Source: Romboutsia_E sp900604535 (GTDB lineage: Bacteria; Bacillota; Clostridia; Peptostreptococcales; Peptostreptococcaceae). Taken from it: a stretch of 64,000 nt of DNA. The translations under genes were made by a program, and so were the position numbers. The DNA is taken from assembly GCF_900604535.1 (NCBI RefSeq), contig NZ_UWOT01000007.1, positions 62,001 to 126,000 on the forward strand, read 5' to 3'. The notes under the pieces were generated by a model that was given only the letters and a program-made list of their open reading frames with translations, did not search any database and was not told the DNA's origin. The stretch's first letter is position 1. Every line of letters begins with the position of its first letter. Below are positions 17,305-25,740 of this stretch, piece after piece.

Positions 17305-18531
17305 TTACCTATTTTTAGGTATTTTTATTTCAAAAATAGTATATTCACCTTGTTTAGAATCAACATTTATATCATACTTTAAATTTATACTTATCATTTT
17401 AGCTATTGAAAGACCAATTCCTGATCCATCTATATCTTTACTTCTTACAATTTCGCTTCTAAAGAATCTATCAAAAACGTAAGGTAATTCATCTTGTTTT
17501 ATACCAATTCCAGTATCCTTTATGAAAATACTTATATAGCTTTCTTTTTCATTTACTATAATACTAATACTATCTCCCTCATTTGTATATTTAAATGCAT
17601 TTTCAATAAAAATAAGAATTAGCTGTCTTAACTTATTTTTATCTGTATGTATTATTTTATTCTTTAATTCGCTCTTTACAGTAAATTCCTTATCTTGCAT
17701 TTCTGCTATTTCTTCATAATTTATATATATTTTATTAATTATATCTTCCAAGTCAGCTTCTTCCATAGTTACTTTATAAATAGAATCTTCTTTTGTTAAA
17801 GATAGTAAATCACTTATCATTTTTTTCATTCTTCTAGTTTCTCTCATAGAGTCTGCGATTGTTTCTACTTCATCACTTACAGTATTATTAGGATTTTTTA
17901 ACATCCCCTCTAATTTAGATGATATTATTGCAATTGGAGTTCTAAGTTCATGAGATGCATCTTGTATAAATTTAGCTTGAGTACTCCATGCTGTTTCAAT
18001 AGGAACTAAGGCTTTTCTCGTAAGATATATTGCTATAAAGTATGCTACCATTAAAGATATTAAAATTCCTATAACTAAGGAAAGTACTAATTGTTTTAGC
18101 GAACTTATTTCGGAATCTATATTTCTTATTATCTCTATAGTATATTTTCCTACAGTTAAATTTAATACTCTAAATGTATATCCATTATTTGACCATGTAA
18201 AAAAAGTATCTTGTTTTTCATCTTCTATTTCTGGATATATATTATCAAAATATCCATTATCAGTATAATACCTTACCTTTCCATTTTCATATACATATAC
18301 AATATTTCTAGGATCTTCTAAAATAATTGGGTTAAAAAAAGAACTTCTATTAAATTGTATTGTTATAGACTCTAACTCCTCTTTTATTTTAGAATCTATA
18401 TCACTATATGTACGTTCTTTAAAATAGAAAAATATAAATGTTGAAAAAATCAATAAAAATCCTCCTACAACAAATAGATTTATTTTTATTAACCTTCTTC
18501 TAGTATCTTCAAACACATTTTTATTTATCAT
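17305..18531 (-). CDS. Sensor histidine kinase (HisKA/HATPase)
   Basis: The product (408 aa) has two membrane spans (about 15-37 and 148-170) around an extracytoplasmic sensor domain of about 110 residues. The dimerisation helix with phosphoacceptor H194 follows (DASHELRTPIA). The HATPase domain shows the N, G1 (DTGIGI) and G2 (GSGIGLSI) boxes. It overlaps the upstream response-regulator gene by 11 bp and is translated from within it. The signal is not evident. No target gene is adjacent, so the regulon is unknown. Confidence 0.93.
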   Translation of the reverse strand: MINKNVFEDTRRRLIKINLFVVGGFLLIFSTFIFFYFKERTYSDIDSKIKEELESITIQFNRSSFFNPIILEDPRNIVYVYENGKVRYYTDNGYFDNIYPEIEDEKQDTFFTWSNNGYTFRVLNLTVGKYTIEIIRNIDSEISSLKQLVLSLVIGILISLMVAYFIAIYLTRKALVPIETAWSTQAKFIQDASHELRTPIAIISSKLEGMLKNPNNTVSDEVETIADSMRETRRMKKMISDLLSLTKEDSIYKVTMEEADLEDIINKIYINYEEIAEMQDKEFTVKSELKNKIIHTDKNKLRQLILIFIENAFKYTNEGDSISIIVNEKESYISIFIKDTGIGIKQDELPYVFDRFFRSEIVRSKDIDGSGIGLSIAKMISINLKYDINVDSKQGEYTIFEIKIPKNR

Positions 18532-19192
18532 CGAACATATATCCTACCTTGCGCTTAGTCTTTATATATTTATCATATCCATATTTTCCTAGCTTTTTTC
18601 TTAAATTGCTAACATAAACTTCCACAATCTCTATAGTTGCATCAGACTCAACACCCCATATCCTATCATAAATTTGTTCCTTTAATAAAATTGTTCCTTT
18701 ATTAAGCAAGAAATATTCTAATAATCCAAACTGCTTATTTTGAAGCTCTATTTCATTCTCACCTATAAAAACTCTCCTTTTGCTAAGATCTAAATGTAAG
18801 TCTTGAAAATATAAACTATTTTTATCATTTAGTTTACCATTAGTTCTAAGAATTGCATAAATTCTTGCTATTAACTCTTCCATATAAAATGGCTTTGTCA
18901 AATAATCATTTGCTCCTATTGAAAAAGCACCTACTTTATCATCTAATGATTCTTTTGCAGTTAAAATTATAACTGGTGTTTCTATATAGTTATCTCTCAT
19001 CTTTTTTAATATATCTAAACCATTTAAATTTGGTAACATAAGATCAAGTATTACTAAATCGTATATCCCTTGATTTATTAAATAAAGAGCTTCTTCTCCA
19101 TCAGAACAAATCTCACATTGAAAGTGAGAACTTACTTCCTTTTCAATACTTTCTAAAAGTTTTTTGTTATCTTCTACTACTAATATTTTCAT
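18521..19192 (-). CDS. OmpR-family response regulator
   Basis: The product (223 aa) has a receiver domain (MKILVVEDNK start, phospho-accepting D50 in LVILDLMLPN, conserved TAKES and LTKPF) and a winged-helix C-terminal domain of OmpR type with VYVSNLRKKLG. The frame opens at a GTG at 19204, but the ATG at 19192 follows a GGAGGG site and gives the usual N-terminus. The gene overlaps the partner kinase and shares its transcript. Confidence 0.94.
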   Translation of the reverse strand: MKILVVEDNKKLLESIEKEVSSHFQCEICSDGEEALYLINQGIYDLVILDLMLPNLNGLDILKKMRDNYIETPVIILTAKESLDDKVGAFSIGANDYLTKPFYMEELIARIYAILRTNGKLNDKNSLYFQDLHLDLSKRRVFIGENEIELQNKQFGLLEYFLLNKGTILLKEQIYDRIWGVESDATIEIVEVYVSNLRKKLGKYGYDKYIKTKRKVGYMFDDK

Positions 19193-19275
19193 TGAACCCT
19201 CCACCTATTACTTCTTAAATTACATTATATACCTTTATATAAAATATTTTAATATATAATTATTTAAAATTAAAT

Positions 19276-19318
19276 AAAGGTCAGTTTTAAAATAATTTAT
19301 TTTAAAACTGACCTTTTT
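19276..19318 (-). terminator. Strong terminator upstream of the two-component pair
   Basis: AAAGGTCAGTTTTAAAATAA and its complement form a 20-bp perfect stem around a 2-4-nt loop, followed by TTTTTATTTT. It ends the small 59-aa gene on the minus strand or acts on both strands. Confidence 0.8.
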
Positions 19319-19327
19319 ATTTTAGTT

Positions 19328-19507
19328 TTATTCAAAGTGATTATTGGAGTAATCTTGTAATATGCCTACAAAATCTTCAATACTTATATCATCTTTTGAT
19401 TTGTCTGACATTTTTTCATAATACCAACTAGCAAATTCCTGATTAGCTAATAAAGAATTAAGTTTTTCATAATCTAAATTTTTAAAATCATGATTATTAT
19501 CATTCAT
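19328..19507 (-). CDS. Small acidic hypothetical protein, 59 aa
   Basis: An ATG at 19507 follows AAGGGGG and opens a 59-codon frame ending just before the strong terminator. The product is acidic, with Asn- and Asp-rich ends. It has a helix-like stretch (LDYEKLNSLLANQEFASWYY) and no cysteine or membrane span. I recognise no family. The clear ribosome binding site and the tight fit before a terminator support a real gene. It lies between the lipoprotein and the two-component genes, on the same strand as both. Confidence 0.6.
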   Translation of the reverse strand: MNDNNHDFKNLDYEKLNSLLANQEFASWYYEKMSDKSKDDISIEDFVGILQDYSNNHFE

Positions 19508-19569
19508 AAAGTTATACCCCCTTGTTAAGATATAATTTATTATTTATCTTAATCATAATTTTTATACAT

Positions 19570-20400
19570 TTAGTATTTGCTAATCTGAGCTTCCTTAGAT
19601 TCTAAATCTATATCTATATTGGATTTTGTATCTACATCATCATAAATATATCCAATTAATTTTATTTCTTCTGTGTATTTATATGATTTTATAGTAATTT
19701 CAGCTTCTTCTAATGGTTTAAGTGCAGAATAAGAAGATTCATGATTTATTTTTATATATTCTCCTTTTTTATTAATTTCTACTATCTTTAAGGTTATATT
19801 ACCCAAATTTTTAGAAGAATTATTTTTCATTTTAACTACATATGTATCTCCATCATTAGACTCTTCGATTTTTTCAATATCTGAAAATGATAAAACTTCA
19901 TATTCACCACTCTCAACTACTTCATTTGACTTTTCACTTACCTTTACACTTCCATCCTTAAAATTTACAACTACATCATTATCATTTGTTGTATACGCAT
20001 ATGAAGTTATATTTATACCTTCACTTGCTTCTTTAACTTTAAATGTAGCTTTAAATACATCACCCGGTAGTAAGGTCATATCAAGAAACATCTTTGATTC
20101 AGATATTATTTTACCATCATTATCTAATTCATTATATATTATCCAAATATCAGATATATTAAAATCTGATACGTTTTTTATCTTATCTATAATCATTCCA
20201 TTATTTTCTTTATTATGTATTTGACTAATATTTATTTCATCTATTGATAATGCTTTAGCTTTACTTTTTTCAATTAATGTTCCGTTTAAAGTAACCTTAT
20301 TATCATTTTCAATATTATTTTTATTGCATGATACTAATCCAATTATACTTACTACTAATATAAATATTATTAGTATTGATTTATTGAGTATTTTAATCAT
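19570..20400 (-). CDS. Secreted lipoprotein of unknown function
   Basis: The product (276 aa) starts with a lysine-containing, strongly hydrophobic signal ending in the lipobox LVSC (Cys about 26). It would be cleaved by signal peptidase II and anchored at the outer face of the membrane. The mature part has two beta-rich halves that each resemble the extracellular FxLYD-type pattern (a peptide interaction with NVSDFNISDIWIIYNELDN and NNSSKNLGNITLKIVEINKK). I do not recognise a catalytic motif. An ATGAGGTGC site precedes the ATG. It follows a possible DNA-binding gene by 46 bp. Confidence 0.72.
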   Translation of the reverse strand: MIKILNKSILIIFILVVSIIGLVSCNKNNIENDNKVTLNGTLIEKSKAKALSIDEINISQIHNKENNGMIIDKIKNVSDFNISDIWIIYNELDNDGKIISESKMFLDMTLLPGDVFKATFKVKEASEGINITSYAYTTNDNDVVVNFKDGSVKVSEKSNEVVESGEYEVLSFSDIEKIEESNDGDTYVVKMKNNSSKNLGNITLKIVEINKKGEYIKINHESSYSALKPLEEAEITIKSYKYTEEIKLIGYIYDDVDTKSNIDIDLESKEAQISKY

Positions 20401-20446
20401 ATTTTAATGCACCTCATATTTAGTATCTATTTCTCTGTTATTAAAC

Positions 20447-21052
20447 TTATAATAAATTTTTATATTCTTTCATAAAATCCTTTAATGCTTGAGTTATTAT
20501 TTGCTGTTTAGTAAATGATGAATTACTACATAGCCTTTCAAAGTCTTCCCATGTATTTTTTTCAACTTTTATACTTGCAGTTTTTAATTCTTTTAACTCT
20601 AGTTCTTCAATTAATATATCCTTTTTCTTAGTTGTTTTTTTAGGTTTCATCGATTTATAATCTTTTACTTCTAAATACCAATCATATACCTCACATATTT
20701 TGTCCAAATCTTCCTGAGTTATATTAATTTTTCTATCTTTTTTAGGCTTTGAATTTCCTTTAGTAAGTTTATTTTTACTAGATTTACCTTTATCATTTAC
20801 ATTTTTATTTATTTGCTCAAATGATATTTGAGTTTCTTTTTTCGAATTTATTTTAGGTTTTGATATTTTAATATCTTTCTCTAAATTAGAATTGTAAGAA
20901 ACATATTTTCCATTTTCAGACTTATATCCCATCTTGTTTAAGAATTTTCTTAAAGTAGTTGTACTAATTCCAATATCTTTAGCTATATTTTCAAAGCCTA
21001 TATTTTTATCCTGAAGTTTTAAAAACTTGTCCAATCTTTCGTTACCTTTCAT
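20447..21052 (-). CDS. DNA-binding-like protein with N-terminal HTH and C-terminal ribbon-helix-helix-like region
   Basis: The product (201 aa) has an N-terminal helix-turn-helix pattern (FENIAKDIGISTTTLRKFLNK, about 20-40) and a lysine-rich linker. Its C-terminal region (about 155-200) begins with a short strand (TASIKVEKNTW) followed by two helices, as in ribbon-helix-helix proteins. I recognise no named family. A tandem 30-bp repeat with an inverted partial copy lies 100-180 bp upstream of its start and could be its own operator. Proteins of this build are often plasmid or partition regulators, but no other plasmid gene is nearby. Confidence 0.6.
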   Translation of the reverse strand: MKGNERLDKFLKLQDKNIGFENIAKDIGISTTTLRKFLNKMGYKSENGKYVSYNSNLEKDIKISKPKINSKKETQISFEQINKNVNDKGKSSKNKLTKGNSKPKKDRKINITQEDLDKICEVYDWYLEVKDYKSMKPKKTTKKKDILIEELELKELKTASIKVEKNTWEDFERLCSNSSFTKQQIITQALKDFMKEYKNLL

Positions 21053-21149
21053 TTGTTCCTCCGTATGTCAACTTCACATTTATGTATTTGTAAATGTTTT
21101 CCTAATTATTTTGTAAAATTTTATTTCAATATACATCCAACATAATAAT

Positions 21150-21234
21150 GTTAATGTATTATATCTATTCAATACTTACGTTAATGTATTATATCTATTC
21201 AATACTTACATATATAATAAATATAATACATTAA
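21150..21234. repeat. Tandem 30-bp repeat plus inverted 14-bp copy upstream of the HTH protein
   Basis: Two exact 30-bp units abut (21150-21179 and 21180-21209). Each contains TTAATGTATTATAT. The reverse complement of that 14-mer occurs again at 21221-21234. Three sites in a 70-bp stretch in front of a putative DNA-binding gene look like an operator or iteron set. Confidence 0.7.
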
Positions 21235-21264
21235 TATTATTACTATAGCAAATTTATTTTAAAA

Positions 21265-21300
21265 ATAAAAATAAGCGGTATATATAACCGCTTATTTTTA
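21265..21300 (-). terminator. Terminator of the queuosine-salvage operon
   Basis: TAAAAATAAGCGGTTATAT pairs with ATATACCGCTTATTTTTA. It lies immediately after the queL stop and continues with T residues on the minus strand. Confidence 0.8.
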
Positions 21301-21990
21301 TTAATCTCCAACTCCAAAATCTGTATTATTATAAAGAATGTCGATTTTAGGATTATCATCTAGGTATTTATATTTTTCTACAAACCATTTTACAATCTCC
21401 TCATCTCTTCTTATACTGGTACTATTATTCACAAATACATTTATAGTTGCATGTTCAAAATTATTTAATATTATTTCCATATCTTTATCTATCATTTCTT
21501 TTGTTTGACCTACTATACCAACTAACATACATGGTGAATCAAAATGATTTTTTAACTCTTCTACTGTTTTAAACCTTGCATTTTTATTTAAAATTATATT
21601 TCTAAAATCATAATCAAAAGTTTCTACACCTATTTTAAAAATTATAGGCACTCCAAAAAAATCTCTCATTTCATTTAATTTATTTCTATAGCACCAATGG
21701 CTTTCTAAAAAAAGCTTTTCTATTTTTTTTTCATTTATTATTTCCTTTATTCTACTTAAAGTTTGTTTTGGAAGTTCAAAGCAACTTCCTGAATTTATAA
21801 CTTCTAATACTTTATACTTTCCAGTTATATTACTTAAAACTTCAAAGTTAACTTTATTTATTTCATCTTCTATTGTAGAATTATCTTCTATATAATCACA
21901 AAAAGCACATTTCCCCCATATACAAGGAAATCCCTTTAATAAAACTATTTCTCTTTTATTTTTATTTTCTATAACACTATATCTATCCAT
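21301..21990 (-). CDS. queL: Radical SAM protein, probable queuine lyase QueL
   Basis: The product (229 aa) has an iron-sulfur ligand set C23-x4-C28-x2-C31, one residue wider than the classical radical SAM spacing, followed by a TIM-barrel-like sequence. In Clostridioides difficile, a radical SAM protein beside a nucleoside hydrolase-like protein and an ECF S component was shown to cleave queuine to the precursor preQ1 (queuine salvage). The same three-gene order is present here, behind a preQ1 riboswitch. The assignment therefore rests on context as much as on sequence. The start follows AAGGAG. The last codon abuts the terminator. Confidence 0.82.
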   Translation of the reverse strand: MDRYSVIENKNKREIVLLKGFPCIWGKCAFCDYIEDNSTIEDEINKVNFEVLSNITGKYKVLEVINSGSCFELPKQTLSRIKEIINEKKIEKLFLESHWCYRNKLNEMRDFFGVPIIFKIGVETFDYDFRNIILNKNARFKTVEELKNHFDSPCMLVGIVGQTKEMIDKDMEIILNNFEHATINVFVNNSTSIRRDEEIVKWFVEKYKYLDDNPKIDILYNNTDFGVGD

Positions 21991-22001
21991 AAAATATCTC
22001 C

Positions 22002-22565
22002 TTATTTGCTTATGCTAAAAGATGTTTTTAAGCTTTTAGGCATTACATTCATAGCCAAATTAACTAAAATTACACCTAATAACTTATCTATATAATCAGT
22101 TACTATTTGAGTTAAAAATATATTGCTAAATAAATTTCCTACACTTAATACCTCTAAAACTTGAACAATATATGCTGAACCAGATGATGTAACTCCTCCA
22201 AATACTACAGCTGCTACCATTGCACTTATTATTGAAGTTGGAAGAACAAATATAAATGTTCCAATAGGAGTTTTCTTTCCTTCTAGCATTCCTTTTTTAA
22301 ACATAATCCCTGCAAGTAATCCTGTACTAATTTGTACTGGTGCAAAATAAAGAGAATATATATCAAAAGTCATTCCACTAACTATACTACCAAGAAACCC
22401 TGATATAACAGCATACTTAGGACCTAGAATTGCAGCAATTAAAATAGTACCAATTGAGTCTAAATATATTGGAAGTTTAAGACTTAAAGCTATAAATGCA
22501 CCAACTACATTTATAGAAATACCTAAACCTACAAGTGCAATATTTTTAATAGATGTATTTTTCAT
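22002..22565 (-). CDS. queT: ECF transporter S component, probable queuosine/queuine importer QueT
   Basis: The product (187 aa) is an integral membrane protein with about six hydrophobic spans. It has the ECF S-component features (KLPIYLDSIGTILIAAILGP near the start, GFLGSIVSGMT, and an Ala/Gly-rich helix for binding the T component). It lies 2 bp from the queK end and 11 bp from the queL start, so the three genes are one operon under a preQ1 riboswitch. This fits import of a queuosine precursor. No energy-coupling A or T genes are in the window; they would be shared. Confidence 0.85.
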   Translation of the reverse strand: MKNTSIKNIALVGLGISINVVGAFIALSLKLPIYLDSIGTILIAAILGPKYAVISGFLGSIVSGMTFDIYSLYFAPVQISTGLLAGIMFKKGMLEGKKTPIGTFIFVLPTSIISAMVAAVVFGGVTSSGSAYIVQVLEVLSVGNLFSNIFLTQIVTDYIDKLLGVILVNLAMNVMPKSLKTSFSISK

Positions 22566-22567
22566 AT

Positions 22568-23536
22568 TTATATAACTCCTTTTACTGAATCTATAATATT
22601 TTCATATCCTTTAAATAACCTTTTTAAAAACATATACATAAATTTCTTTTCATCAACTTCGGTTAAAATAAAGGCATTTTTTTCTTTCTTATAAAAATCA
22701 AAAGAATCTACTATAGATTGCCCCATAGCTATTCCATCTTCTACAATTTCCACAAAAGACTCAAAACCATTACATATGCTTCTATCTATAAAATATGCAA
22801 CTGCCAATGGGTCATTTATCACACATCCAATTATACCTTCTTGCTCCCAATGAAAATCTACATAGAATCTAGTAATTTCAGTTATATATTTTGCTAGTCT
22901 ACTATCAAGCCTATTTATAAACTCTATAATGTTTGGTGTAAGTACGATTTTTCTAGTTACGTCTAATCCTATCATATGAATTTGTTTAGGTAAGTTTTTA
23001 TAAACATAATCTGCTGAATGAGGATCTACCCAATAATTAAACTCTGCTACAGGAGAACAATTACCATGAATTTTAAAAGCTCCTCCCATAGATACAAACT
23101 CATCTAAATTATCAAATGCTTTTTTATCTTTCATAATAGCCTTTGCTATATTAGTCAATGGTCCTAAAGCTATTATAGATACATCTTCATTTTCTCTTAA
23201 TGTTTTTATTATAAAATCTACGCCATTTTTATTTATAGGTATATCTTTTATTCTCTCATAAAAGTTTTCTCCGATTCCATCCTCTCCATGAGTATCTTGA
23301 GCTGTTACTAGCTCTCTTTTTAGAGGCTTTTCTTCTCCTATATATACTGGTATATTTAATGAAGAGCACATCTGAAGTGCTTTTAGAGCATTTTCAGCTC
23401 CTGTTGAGGCTACTACATTACCGCTACATGTAGTTATTCCTAGTATTTCTAGCTCTGGTGAGTTTACAGCTAGAAGAATTGCCAGCGAATCGTCTATTCC
23501 TGGGTCACAGTCAATTATTACCTTTCTTTTTTGCAT
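22568..23536 (-). CDS. queK: Nucleoside hydrolase, probable queuosine hydrolase QueK
   Basis: The product (322 aa) is an inosine-uridine-preferring nucleoside hydrolase family member. The calcium-binding N-terminal motif is D9-C-D11-PGIDD. GDVTR-like contexts (IGLDVTRK) and HGEDG follow. In queuine salvage, the enzyme frees queuine base from queuosine, which a neighbouring radical SAM lyase can then convert to preQ1. It is the first gene of the operon and follows the riboswitch leader. The start has AGGAGG seven bases upstream. Ordinary purine or pyrimidine nucleoside hydrolysis is the alternative if context is ignored. Confidence 0.83.
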   Translation of the reverse strand: MQKRKVIIDCDPGIDDSLAILLAVNSPELEILGITTCSGNVVASTGAENALKALQMCSSLNIPVYIGEEKPLKRELVTAQDTHGEDGIGENFYERIKDIPINKNGVDFIIKTLRENEDVSIIALGPLTNIAKAIMKDKKAFDNLDEFVSMGGAFKIHGNCSPVAEFNYWVDPHSADYVYKNLPKQIHMIGLDVTRKIVLTPNIIEFINRLDSRLAKYITEITRFYVDFHWEQEGIIGCVINDPLAVAYFIDRSICNGFESFVEIVEDGIAMGQSIVDSFDFYKKEKNAFILTEVDEKKFMYMFLKRLFKGYENIIDSVKGVI

Positions 23537-23565
23537 TGCAAATTCCTCCTAAAAAATAATTTAAA

Positions 23566-23606
23566 GGAGAACCATATAACTTTTACAACAAAAGTTATAT
23601 CTAAGG
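23566..23606 (-). promoter_or_regulatory. Expression platform of the preQ1 riboswitch
   Basis: An 11-bp hairpin (ATATAACTTTT at 23574-23584 with AAAAGTTATAT at 23590-23600) is preceded by CCTTAG (23601-23606), which can pair with the aptamer tail CTAAGG. It is followed by GGTTCTCC (23566-23573), complementary to the GAGAACC in the aptamer loop. The alternative pairings suit a switch, although a clean U-tract is not adjacent. Confidence 0.55.
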
Positions 23607-23637
23607 ATACAACTTATATACTGCCAATATATAAATA

Positions 23638-23673
23638 CCTTAGTTTTTTATACTTGGAGGTTCTCGAACAAGT
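23638..23673 (-). ncRNA. Class I preQ1 riboswitch aptamer
   Basis: On the minus strand, stem P1 is ACTTG (23673-23669) with CAAGT (23656-23652), enclosing a 12-nt loop TTCGAGAACCTC. The tail ATAAAAAACTAAGG (23651-23638) matches the A-rich tail of the known class I preQ1 aptamers almost base for base. The ACCT of the loop can pair with AGG(T) of the tail to form the H-type pseudoknot. It lies 102 nt before queK, the first gene of the queuine-salvage operon. preQ1 sensing would shut the operon off when precursor is abundant. Confidence 0.9.
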
Positions 23674-23726
23674 CCCAGTAAAAATTAGTTATATCTAATA
23701 TCTACTAGTATTATATATTCATAAAC

Positions 23727-23754
23727 ATTATATCATACAATATAAACTTTACAA
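23727..23754 (-). promoter_or_regulatory. Promoter of the queK operon
   Basis: The minus strand reads TTGTAA (23754-23749), a 16-bp spacer and TATAAT (23732-23727). The start would be about 45 nt before the riboswitch aptamer. Confidence 0.55.
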
Positions 23755-23958
23755 ATATTTTGTTAACTAACTTTTAAAATAAGTATTTTCGACATTTTTT
23801 GATTTTTTTTAACTTTTTTTATAAAATCTATTTACTTTTATAAAAAGATACATTATAATCGTTATTAATCTAACAATTCAATTTTTATTAAGTGATTGAA
23901 TTGAAGGAAAACAGTATCATTAGGACTTATAAAATATATAAATCAGGAGGTAATAAGT

Positions 23959-24993
23959 ATGATACAAATATTAACAGGTACTGCTTTATTATTAGTAGTA
24001 TTAGCTTTATTCACATTATTTAGTTACAAAGCACCACAAGGTATGAAAGCAATGGGTGGCCTTGCAAACGCTGCTTGTGCAAGTTTCTTAGTTGAAGCAT
24101 TCCATTTCTCATTCTTTGGTGAAGTTTTAGGAATCAAATTCTTAGAAAATGTTGGGGCTGCAAACGGTTCTTTAGGTGGTGTTGCTGCTGCTACATTAGT
24201 ACCATTAGCATTAGGAGTTTCTCCAGTTTATGCTGTAATGGTTGGTTTAGCTTGTATGAACTTTAAAATATTACCAGGTTTCATAGCTGGTTACTTAATT
24301 TCTTTCGTAATCAAATTCTTAGAAAAGAAAATACCAGCTGGACTTGATTTAATAGTTATAATAGTTGTTGCTACTCCATTAGCTTACTTAATAGGAGATG
24401 TAACAAGCCCAGTAGTTAACGGTGTATTATCAACAGTAGGATCTGTTTTAACTGAAGCATCTTCTGCTTCTCCAATATTAATGGGTATAATACTTGGTGG
24501 ACTTATAACAGTTGTTGCTACTGCTCCACTTAGCTCAATGGCATTAACTGCTATGATAGGTTTAACTGGTGCTCCAATGGCAATAGGTGCATTATCAGTA
24601 TTCGGTTCTTCTTTCATGAACTTTGTATTCTTCTCAAAAATGAAGTTTGGTTCTAAGAAAGATAATATAGCTGTTGCTATAGAGCCATTAACTCAAGCTG
24701 ACTTAATATCAGCTAACCCAATACCAGTATATGTTACTAACTTCATAGGTGGTGCTATGTCTGGTGTTATAATCGCTTTAATGGGACTAACAAACAACTC
24801 TCCAGGAACTGCTACTCCAATAGCTGGTCTTGCTGTAATGTTTGCTTACAACCCAGCAACAAAAGTTATAATAACAGCTGTAGGATGTGCTTTAGTAAGT
24901 ATATTAGCTGGATTCATAGGATACGCTATATTCAAAAATTACAAAATAACAACAGCTGACGTAGTTAGAGGAGAATCTAACGAAGCTGCTTAA
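23959..24993 (+). CDS. PTS EIIC-type permease (PTS_EIIC_2 family), stand-alone
   Basis: The product (344 aa) is a polytopic membrane protein with about 9-10 spans. It shows the stand-alone EIIC-like build (GMKAMGGLANAACASFLVEAF near the start, then TAPLSSMALTAMIG and SNPIP-type loops). Its codons are unusually GC-rich for the window in the wobble-rich alanine and glycine stretches, as in highly expressed genes. EIIA and EIIB domains are not adjacent. Such proteins transport sugars or related solutes with unknown energy coupling. The RBS is GGAGGTAATAAGT before ATG. The substrate is unknown. Confidence 0.82.
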   Translation: MIQILTGTALLLVVLALFTLFSYKAPQGMKAMGGLANAACASFLVEAFHFSFFGEVLGIKFLENVGAANGSLGGVAAATLVPLALGVSPVYAVMVGLACMNFKILPGFIAGYLISFVIKFLEKKIPAGLDLIVIIVVATPLAYLIGDVTSPVVNGVLSTVGSVLTEASSASPILMGIILGGLITVVATAPLSSMALTAMIGLTGAPMAIGALSVFGSSFMNFVFFSKMKFGSKKDNIAVAIEPLTQADLISANPIPVYVTNFIGGAMSGVIIALMGLTNNSPGTATPIAGLAVMFAYNPATKVIITAVGCALVSILAGFIGYAIFKNYKITTADVVRGESNEAA

Positions 24994-24995
24994 TA

Positions 24996-25030
24996 AAAAA
25001 AGTCGTTATCAATATTGGTAACGACTTTTT
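24996..25030 (+). terminator. Terminator after the EIIC gene
   Basis: AAAAAGTCGTTA pairs with TAACGACTTTTT around a 10-nt loop, with a T-run next. It overlaps the tail of the convergent tetR gene. Confidence 0.85.
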
Positions 25031-25601
25031 AATATTTTATTTTAGTTTCGATTATATCTAAAACCGAATGAGATATTAGGTATTTATAAGTATTAAACAT
25101 ATCATTTCCGTTATTATCATTATCAGTATTCAACCATAATTCTAACGAAGAAACTAATCCTATGGTATAATACCTTGCTACACTTTCCTTAGTCATAATA
25201 TTAGTTAATTCTGTTTCTTTTATTCCATATTTATCTAAAATTTTATTAAACATATTGTATATACTATTAGATAATATTTCTTTAAATGAATTTTGACCTG
25301 TAACTTCAAAAGATCTGCTTATGAACTCCTTATTTTTATCTAAGTGAATAAATATCATTTTTAATGCTTCTAATTCCATATCCTTATCTATAAGTTCATA
25401 TACATTTTTCATTATATATTCTTCAAAGCAATATTCTAATATTTCATACTTGTCTTTGAAGTAATTATAAAAAGTAGGTCTAATAACTCCAGCTCCGTCT
25501 GTAATCATTTTAATAGTTATTTTTTTAAAGGAACTATTCAGCATAAGTTCTTTAAAACTATCTGCTAGTAATTTTTTTGTCATCTCCTTTTTTCTTTCCA
25601 T
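25029..25601 (-). CDS. TetR/AcrR-family regulator (DhaS-like)
   Basis: The product (190 aa) has an N-terminal TetR helix-turn-helix: KKLLADSFKELM, then KITIKMITDGAGVIRPTFYNYF with the recognition helix near 40-50. The C-terminal all-helical domain resembles those of the TetR group that includes DhaS. The gene is divergent from a tRNA and convergent with the EIIC gene. A GGATG site precedes the ATG. The target and inducer are unknown; the EIIC gene is the nearest candidate. Confidence 0.88.
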   Translation of the reverse strand: MERKKEMTKKLLADSFKELMLNSSFKKITIKMITDGAGVIRPTFYNYFKDKYEILEYCFEEYIMKNVYELIDKDMELEALKMIFIHLDKNKEFISRSFEVTGQNSFKEILSNSIYNMFNKILDKYGIKETELTNIMTKESVARYYTIGLVSSLELWLNTDNDNNGNDMFNTYKYLISHSVLDIIETKIKY

Positions 25602-25703
25602 GAATCATCCTACTTTCATTTATATTTATAAGATAAATATATTACATTTTCATTTATAAATCTATATATATTTACTTAAATTACTAATAATTTATTACAT
25701 GTG

Positions 25704-25738
25704 AAAAAAGCGTTGATATTAAAATATCAACGCTTTTT
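25704..25738 (-). terminator. Terminator after tRNA-Leu
   Basis: AAAAAGCGTTGATATT pairs with AATATCAACGCTTTTT with a 2-nt loop overlap and T-run on the minus strand. It begins 2 bp after the CCA end of the tRNA. Confidence 0.85.
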
Positions 25739-25740
25739 AA

